Origin: Anaeromyxobacter dehalogenans
GTDB taxonomy: Bacteria; Myxococcota_A; UBA9042; DTJE01
Direction of reading: 5' to 3'
Assembly (NCBI GenBank): GCA_020722625.1
Contig: DYKK01000193.1
Span: 1-6,455, forward strand
Length of the DNA: 6,455 nucleotides
Position 1 is the stretch's first letter; the number at the start of each line of letters is the position of its first letter. Positions 1-4,319 of the stretch are shown here, one piece after another. Below the pieces are notes generated by a model. It was given only the letters and a program-made list of their open reading frames with translations. It had not been told where the DNA came from and did not search any database. The translations under genes were made by a program, and so were the position numbers.

Positions 1-666
1 ATCGCCGGCATTCCTGTCTCCGCCTACCAGATCGGCGCGTTCGCGGTCGCGGCGGGCCTCGCGCTCCAGGACCTCGAGGACCTTGTCCTCCAGACGGGCC
101 TTGTCAATCGTGGTGCGCACCGGCCTCCCCGCGGACTCGGGTTCGGTCAGCGGAGGGAGTTCCACGTCCTCCGGCTCGAGCATCTCGTCGGGGCGCACGG
201 GTTCCGGTCGCTCCTCGCGCGCGAGGACCATCTCCTCGACCTTGCGGGCCCGGAGCTCCAGGTCCTCGACCTGCGCCTTTCGCGGCCGGCGCGAGAGGCC
301 GGTCCGACCCTCGGCCACGTGCGCGACCTCGTGGGCCAGCAGGGCCTTGCCGGCCGGGGTCTGGGGCGCGAACTCCCCCTGGGCGAAGAAGACGTCCGAC
401 GTCCCTGCGGCGAAGGCCCGCGCGCCCAGACCCTCGGCCATCTTCTGCGCCCGCTCCCCCGTGTGGACCCGGACCTCGGACAGGTCGGCCCCCACCAGCG
501 TCTCCATCTCCTGGCGCAGCGTGGGGTCGAGCCTCCTCGGGACCGGGTCGGACAGCGCGGCGACCCCGAACCGGGTGTACCGGTCGAGCAGCGAGGCCTC
601 GAGGTCCCGCCCCTCCTCCGTTCGCCCTCGCCCCTTGCGGCGGCCCGTTCGCTTCGAGGATGCCAT
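1..666 (-). CDS. DUF4157 domain protein with HExxH motif, partial (3' end outside window)
   Basis: Reading leftward from ATG at 666, the frame stays open for 222 codons to the window edge, so the C-terminus is missing. Residues 1-20 are basic (KRTGRRKGRGR). Residues about 45-117 match the DUF4157 pattern: a DLSEVRVHTG stretch (61-70), GARAF followed by a DVFFAQGEFAP segment (81-101), then LLAHEVAHV (109-117) with an intact zinc-protease-like HEVAH (H112, E113, H116). A charged, probably helical tail follows (126-222). ATG 666 is chosen because GGAGGTG lies 4 nt upstream and an extended -10 promoter lies further up. No signal peptide or membrane segment is visible. DUF4157 is known from proteins encoded in extracellular contractile injection system loci and from toxin-like multidomain proteins, usually as an N-terminal module. 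Whether it cleaves anything is unproven, and the C-terminal part that would define the role is not in the window. The domain call is secure; the function is not. Confidence 0.88.
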   Translation of the reverse strand, partial: MASSKRTGRRKGRGRTEEGRDLEASLLDRYTRFGVAALSDPVPRRLDPTLRQEMETLVGADLSEVRVHTGERAQKMAEGLGARAFAAGTSDVFFAQGEFAPQTPAGKALLAHEVAHVAEGRTGLSRRPRKAQVEDLELRARKVEEMVLAREERPEPVRPDEMLEPEDVELPPLTEPESAGRPVRTTIDKARLEDKVLEVLEREARRDRERADLVGGDRNAGD

Positions 667-670
667 GGGA

Positions 671-677
671 CACCTCC
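671..677 (-). promoter_or_regulatory. Shine-Dalgarno of the DUF4157 gene
   Basis: On the minus strand GGAGGTG ends 4 nt before ATG 666. It is a near-perfect match to the 16S 3' end and fixes the start of the DUF4157 gene over other possible starts in overlapping frames. Confidence 0.85.
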
Positions 678-699
678 GCGTCCGTGGATGTTCCAATTG

Positions 700-708
700 A
701 TTATAGCA
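700..708 (-). promoter_or_regulatory. Extended -10 promoter for the DUF4157 gene
   Basis: The minus strand reads TGC-TATAAT, a consensus -10 hexamer (700-705) preceded by the TGn extension (706-708). Spacers of 16-18 bp give no TTGACA-like -35 (CTCCCG, CCTCCC or GCCTCC), which extended -10 promoters can tolerate. The expected start point is near 693, giving a leader of about 27 nt before ATG 666. In DNA this GC-rich, a perfect TATAAT at this position is unlikely to be chance. It has not been shown experimentally. Confidence 0.7.
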
Positions 709-775
709 CAACCGTCCCGACCGGGAGGCCTGGATCGGTTGCCATTCTCGCGAAGATCGCGCACAGTCACGGGCG

Positions 776-2296
776 GTGAACACGACGACCACAGGCGCTT
801 TCCTGGTCGGCATCGCGGTCTCGGCGGCCGGCGTCCCGGCGCCCGCGGACCCCGTGGACGACGCCCTCGCCCGGTGGGACACCGCGGCCGCGCGCAGGTC
901 CCTGCCCCCGGTCGAGACCGCGGACGCCGCGGCCCTGCACCGGTGGGGCCTGCTGTTCTTCCTCGAGGGGGACTACCCGAAGGCCGAGGAGGTGCTGGCG
1001 CGCATCCCCTCCCCGCGCGGGCGGGCCGCGGCCCTCCTCCGTCTGGTCCGCGAGACCCGGAGCCGGGTCCGCGGGTTCGTGCAGGCCTCGTCGCCCGGCG
1101 GGCGCTTCCTCGTGTCCTTCGCGCCCGGACCGGACGAGATGGTCGTCCCGTACCTCCTCGAGGCCGCGGAGGCCGCGTACGAGGACCTCTCCGCGCGGTT
1201 CGGGCCGCCCCCTGCCCAGCCGATCCGGATCGAGGTCGCGCCTGGGCTCGACGCGCTCGCGGCCCTGGCCGGCTTCGAGGAGGAAGCGCTCCGGGCGTCC
1301 GGGACCGTGGCGGTCTGCCGGCATCGCAAGGTGATGCTCGTGTCTCCGGCCGAGTTTCCGCATGGGTACCCGTACGCCGACGCCGTGGCCCACGAGATGG
1401 TGCACTTCTTCTTGATCGTGCGGGCCGGGGAGGACCTGCCGGTCTGGTTCCAGGAGGCGACCGCGAAGTACCTCGAGACCGCCTGGCGGGGCGAGGCCCC
1501 CGGGACCCTGTCCTCCGGGCTCAAGGCCCTGCTGGCCCGGGCCCTCGCCGAGGGCCGCCTCCTGCCGATCCACACGCTGACCTCCCCGCTGACCTCGCTG
1601 GGCCGGGCCGAGGACGTGGCCCTCGCGTATGCCGAGTTGTCCTCGTTCGCGGGGTTCCTCGTCCGGAACCACGGTCCGGAGGTGCTGCCCCGGCTGGCCG
1701 TTCGGCTGTCGCGTCCGGGTCCGGGAGACCCGCTGACCGAGGTCGTCGGACAGCCCTTGAAGGCCCTCGCGGACGCCTGGGCACGCGACCTGACCACGGC
1801 GGGGATCCCGGCGGTCCAACGCGGCATCGCAGACCCCTTGGTCCTCTGGAGGGAGCCCGACGACTCGATCCGGGCCGGGCTTCCGGACCGCGTGGCGGAC
1901 CGGGTCCGGCTCGGCGACCTGCTGCGGTCCGAGGGGCGGATGGAGGCCGCGGCGGCCCGATACCGGGAGGCACGGGACGCCCTGCCCACGGCCCACCCCC
2001 TGGTCACGTCGCGCCTGGCCGCGGCCCTGGTGGACTCCGGTCGCCCCGCCGAGGCCCTCGCCGAACTGGACCGGTCCGGGCTCGCCGGCGACTGGTTCCC
2101 CCCGCTGGACCGGGAGCGCGGCCGCGCCCTCGTCCTGCTCGACCGTCCCAGGGAGGCCCTGCCTTCGCTGCTTTCCTTCGTGCGGACAAATCCCTATGAT
2201 CCGGCCGTGCACGAAGGGCTTGCGCGGGTGTGGGACGCGCTCGGCCACCCCTCGCTCGCCGAGAGGGAGCGGCGGCTCGCCCGGTTCTGGAGGTGA
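776..2296 (+). CDS. Probable exported zinc metallopeptidase (Peptidase_MA-like gluzincin) with TPR-like repeats
   Basis: 506 residues. Residues 8-20 are hydrophobic and end in APA-D (A22-A24, D25), which suggests a signal peptide cut after A24; the n-region unusually lacks Lys or Arg. Residues 51-77 resemble a TPR-like helical pair (a GDYPKAEEVL segment). The catalytic core is AHEMVHFF, with H206 and H210 as zinc ligands and E207 as catalytic base. LPVWFQEATAKYLE (221-234) follows, where E227 sits 17 residues after H210, as expected for the third ligand of Peptidase_MA-type gluzincins; the family usually has Glu-Gly there, here Glu-Ala. Residues about 372-500 look like TPR helices (DLLRSEGRMEAAAARYREA, DSGRPAEALAEL, DRPREALPSLL). 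The GTG start has only a weak Shine-Dalgarno, but no ATG, GTG or TTG occurs upstream in frame back to the TAG at 704. It is first in an operon, with the MoxR gene 3 bp downstream. The substrate is unknown. Confidence 0.85.
   Translation: MNTTTTGAFLVGIAVSAAGVPAPADPVDDALARWDTAAARRSLPPVETADAAALHRWGLLFFLEGDYPKAEEVLARIPSPRGRAAALLRLVRETRSRVRGFVQASSPGGRFLVSFAPGPDEMVVPYLLEAAEAAYEDLSARFGPPPAQPIRIEVAPGLDALAALAGFEEEALRASGTVAVCRHRKVMLVSPAEFPHGYPYADAVAHEMVHFFLIVRAGEDLPVWFQEATAKYLETAWRGEAPGTLSSGLKALLARALAEGRLLPIHTLTSPLTSLGRAEDVALAYAELSSFAGFLVRNHGPEVLPRLAVRLSRPGPGDPLTEVVGQPLKALADAWARDLTTAGIPAVQRGIADPLVLWREPDDSIRAGLPDRVADRVRLGDLLRSEGRMEAAAARYREARDALPTAHPLVTSRLAAALVDSGRPAEALAELDRSGLAGDWFPPLDRERGRALVLLDRPREALPSLLSFVRTNPYDPAVHEGLARVWDALGHPSLAERERRLARFWR
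2289..2296 (+). promoter_or_regulatory. Shine-Dalgarno of the MoxR gene inside the peptidase stop region
   Basis: GGAGGTGA is a full match to the anti-Shine-Dalgarno sequence and includes the TGA stop of the peptidase gene. The GGAGG core ends 6 nt before ATG 2300. The overlap supports translational coupling of the two genes and sets the MoxR start. Confidence 0.85.
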
Positions 2297-2299
2297 CGG

Positions 2300-3304
2300 A
2301 TGGCGACCACGCGTGAGGAGGTCGCGGCGGAGGTCGAGGCGGTCGCCCGCACCCGCGAGGCCCGAGACCTGATCCTCGCCGAGGTCTCTCGCCGGGTCGT
2401 GGGACAGACCGAGGTCGTGGACCAGTTGCTGGCCGCCCTCTTCGCCGGGGGACACGCCCTGATCATCGGCGTGCCGGGGCTCGCGAAGACGACCCTCGTC
2501 TCGACCCTGGCTCAGGGCCTGGACCTGCGGTTCTCGCGCATCCAGTTCACGCCCGACCTGATGCCGTCCGACGTGACCGGGACCGAGGTGATCGAGGAGG
2601 ACCGCGCCACCGGACACCGCGGGTTCCGCTTCGTCCCCGGGCCGGTTTTCACCCACATTCTGCTCGCGGACGAGATCAACCGGACCCCTCCCAAGACCCA
2701 GGCGGCCCTGCTCGAGGCCATGCAGGAACAGAAGGTCACCGTGGCGGGCGAGACCCATCCGCTGGAGCGCCCGTTCCACGTCTTCGCGACGCAGAACCCG
2801 ATCGAGCAGGAGGGGACGTACCCGCTGCCCGAGGCGCAACTGGACCGGTTCATGCTGTCCGCCCGCATGGAATATCCCGAACTCGAGGACGAGGTCGCGG
2901 TGGTCCGCACCACGAGCGGTCCCCCGAGGGAGCCGGTGCGCAAGGTCCTCTCGCCCGGGCAGATCCGGGACATCCAGGACCTGGTCCTGCGCGTCCCGGC
3001 CGCGGACCACGTGATCCGGCTCGCGGTGACCCTCGTCCGGCGGACGCGCCCCGCCGACCCGTCGTCGCCGCCCGAGGTCCGGGACTACGTCGCGTGGGGG
3101 GCGGGGCCGCGGGCGGCCCAGCACCTGGTGCTCGCGGCCAAGGCGTACGCCCTGCTCCACGGCGAGTACACGGCGCGCCCGGAGGACGTGAAGACCCTGG
3201 CCCTGCCGGTGCTGGCCCACCGCGTGGTCCTCAACTTCCACGCCGAGGCGGAGCGGGTGAACGGGGTGGCCCTGCTGCAACGGCTCGTCGAGCGAGCGGC
3301 CTGA
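2300..3304 (+). CDS. MoxR-family AAA+ ATPase
   Basis: 334 residues, normal for the family. A cytoplasmic ATPase thought to act as a chaperone that matures or remodels protein complexes together with vWA-domain partners. Visible motifs: Walker A GVPGLAKTT (57-65, K63); the MoxR signature FTPDLMPSDVTG (83-94); Walker B ILLADE (120-125, D124 and E125) followed by INRTPPKTQ; sensor 1 FATQNP (162-167, N166); the conserved YPLPEAQLDRF (174-184), with R183 as likely arginine finger; and a sensor-2-type GAGPRA (267-272, R271), where most relatives have GASPRA. The C-terminal lid domain is complete. No signal peptide or membrane segment is present. The start is set by a full Shine-Dalgarno. It lies 3 bp after the peptidase gene and upstream of the DUF58 gene, the standard MoxR partner. 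No key residue is missing, so it should be an active ATPase. Confidence 0.97.
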   Translation: MATTREEVAAEVEAVARTREARDLILAEVSRRVVGQTEVVDQLLAALFAGGHALIIGVPGLAKTTLVSTLAQGLDLRFSRIQFTPDLMPSDVTGTEVIEEDRATGHRGFRFVPGPVFTHILLADEINRTPPKTQAALLEAMQEQKVTVAGETHPLERPFHVFATQNPIEQEGTYPLPEAQLDRFMLSARMEYPELEDEVAVVRTTSGPPREPVRKVLSPGQIRDIQDLVLRVPAADHVIRLAVTLVRRTRPADPSSPPEVRDYVAWGAGPRAAQHLVLAAKAYALLHGEYTARPEDVKTLALPVLAHRVVLNFHAEAERVNGVALLQRLVERAA

Positions 3305-3366
3305 TGGGCCTGTGTCCGCCACGGGCCGGCTGCGTCCCTGGAGATTGGAAGCGAGCGCGTGGGTGA
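3304..3366 (+). other. Possible 20-codon coupling mini-ORF between the MoxR and DUF58 genes
   Basis: ATG at 3304 overlaps the MoxR TGA as TGATG and opens a 20-codon frame (starts MGLCPPRAG) whose TGA (3364-3366) lies just inside the DUF58 gene, past its GTG at 3359. The geometry would let ribosomes reinitiate after MoxR and be delivered to the DUF58 start. The peptide has no recognisable function and the arrangement may be chance. Confidence 0.25.
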
Positions 3367-4303
3367 CGAGAAGGGGGCGCGGGTGGGACGCGATCCTGAA
3401 GTGAGTCTCGAACTCTTGCCCGAAGACGCCCGTGCGGCCCTCGCGGGCCTGCGCATCCGCCCGGCCATCCGGGCCGAGGGTCGCGTGGGAGGGTTGCACC
3501 GGTCCACGCACCTCGGCCAGAGCCTCGAGTTCTCGGAACTGAAGGCCTACGCCTTCGGCGACGACCGGAGGTCCGTGGACTGGCGGGTCTTCGCCCGCAC
3601 GGACCGGCTCTATGTGCGGCGCTTCCTGGACGAGACGAACCTCACCGCGCACCTCGTGCTCGACGCCTCCGGATCGATGGCGTACCCTTCGCCGGGGTCC
3701 AAGTACGCGCATTCCGCGGCGATCCTCGCGGGGTTGGCGTACGTGCTCCTGCGGCAATCCGACGAGGTGAGCCTCACCGTGGCCCACGAGACGCGTCCGA
3801 GGTTCTGCCCCGCGCGGGGAACCCCCTCCTGTCTTCCCGAGGTCCTCGCGTCCCTCGCCGAGACCACCCCCTCGGGCCGGACGGTCCTGGAGTCCGCCCT
3901 GAAGGCGCTGTCGGTCCAGGGCCCGCGCCGGGGCCTCGTCGTGGTCGCGAGCGACCTCCTCACGCGGATCGACCCGGTCCTCGCGCTGGTGAGGGCCCTG
4001 GTCGCGCGAGGCCACTGCGTCCTCGTGTTCCACGTGCTCTCTCCCGAGGAGCGCGCCTTCCCGTTTCATGGCCCGATCGTGTTCCGGTGCGAGGAGACCG
4101 GCGAGGAGGCCCTCCTCGACGCTTCCGGCCTCAAGCGCCACTACGTGGCGGCCCTCGACAGGTTCCTCGCGCGGGTCCATGCCGGGTGCCACGAGGCCGG
4201 GGCGTTCCATGTCCCCGTCACCCTGACGCAACCGCCTCACCGGCACGTGGCGGAGGCGGTGCGCCTGGTCTCCGGGGAGGCGGGCGGGGGGCGGGCGGGT
4301 TGA
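3359..4303 (+). CDS. DUF58 protein with vWA-type MIDAS domain
   Basis: 314 residues. The N-terminal half carries the DUF58 signature: GLHRSTHLGQSLEFSELKAY (45-64), FGDDRRSVDWRVFART (66-81), then LYVRRFLDETN (84-94). It leads into a vWA fold with a MIDAS motif LVLDASGSM (99-107; D102, S104, S106) and a later VVVASDL strand with D199 as probable metal-site residue. A conserved C-terminal block follows (VFHVLSPEERAFPFHGP, 224-240). Unlike many DUF58 proteins it lacks N-terminal membrane helices, so it should be cytoplasmic and able to contact the MoxR ATPase, its usual genomic partner. GTG 3359 is preceded by GGAAG at 7 nt spacing; GTG at 3383 (codon 9, preceded by AAGGGGG) is an alternative start and does not affect the domain. 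The C-terminus is a low-complexity EAGGGRAG tail encoded by a G-run tract. The exact role of DUF58 proteins is unsettled; complex assembly is the usual proposal. Confidence 0.93.
   Translation: MGDEKGARVGRDPEVSLELLPEDARAALAGLRIRPAIRAEGRVGGLHRSTHLGQSLEFSELKAYAFGDDRRSVDWRVFARTDRLYVRRFLDETNLTAHLVLDASGSMAYPSPGSKYAHSAAILAGLAYVLLRQSDEVSLTVAHETRPRFCPARGTPSCLPEVLASLAETTPSGRTVLESALKALSVQGPRRGLVVVASDLLTRIDPVLALVRALVARGHCVLVFHVLSPEERAFPFHGPIVFRCEETGEEALLDASGLKRHYVAALDRFLARVHAGCHEAGAFHVPVTLTQPPHRHVAEAVRLVSGEAGGGRAG
4282..4299 (+). promoter_or_regulatory. Canonical G-quadruplex motif in the coding strand upstream of the BatA-type gene
   Basis: GGGCGGGGGGCGGGCGGG contains four runs of three or more G joined by single-C loops, the most stable class of predicted quadruplex. 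It encodes the end of the DUF58 protein and finishes 20 nt before ATG 4320, in the region a ribosome would approach or bind. Because it is on the coding strand it could also form in mRNA. An effect on expression is inferred only. Confidence 0.5.
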
Positions 4304-4319
4304 ACGGCGGCGGTCGGCC

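Larger units (their letters stand above)
667..775. other. Divergent intergenic region
   Basis: This 109-bp gap separates the starts of the leftward DUF4157 gene and the rightward operon. It contains the only clearly AT-rich patch in the first part of the window (about 691-709), a good minus-strand promoter and ribosome binding site, and two short perfect inverted repeats (715-726 and 749-761). No convincing sigma-70-type promoter is visible for the rightward operon, so that promoter is either of another class or overlaps the AT-rich patch. Confidence 0.8.

Noticed and set aside
697..767. Possible plus-strand promoter boxes for the operon (TATAGC at 702-707; TTGCCA at 739-744)
   Set aside because: TATAGC has no -35 partner, and TTGCCA is followed at 16-18 bp only by GC-rich sequences resembling a -10 poorly (CACAGT at best).
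104..770. Two other minus-strand open frames over the DUF4157 gene (104-673 and 147-770)
   Set aside because: They are out of frame with the DUF4157 domain, encode Arg/Gly/Pro-rich sequence, and lack the well-placed Shine-Dalgarno that points to ATG 666.
319..2199. A 626-codon plus-strand open frame spanning the DUF4157 gene, the intergenic region and the peptidase gene
   Set aside because: It crosses an AT-rich promoter region, overlaps two motif-supported genes in other frames, and encodes low-complexity Arg/Gly/Pro sequence.
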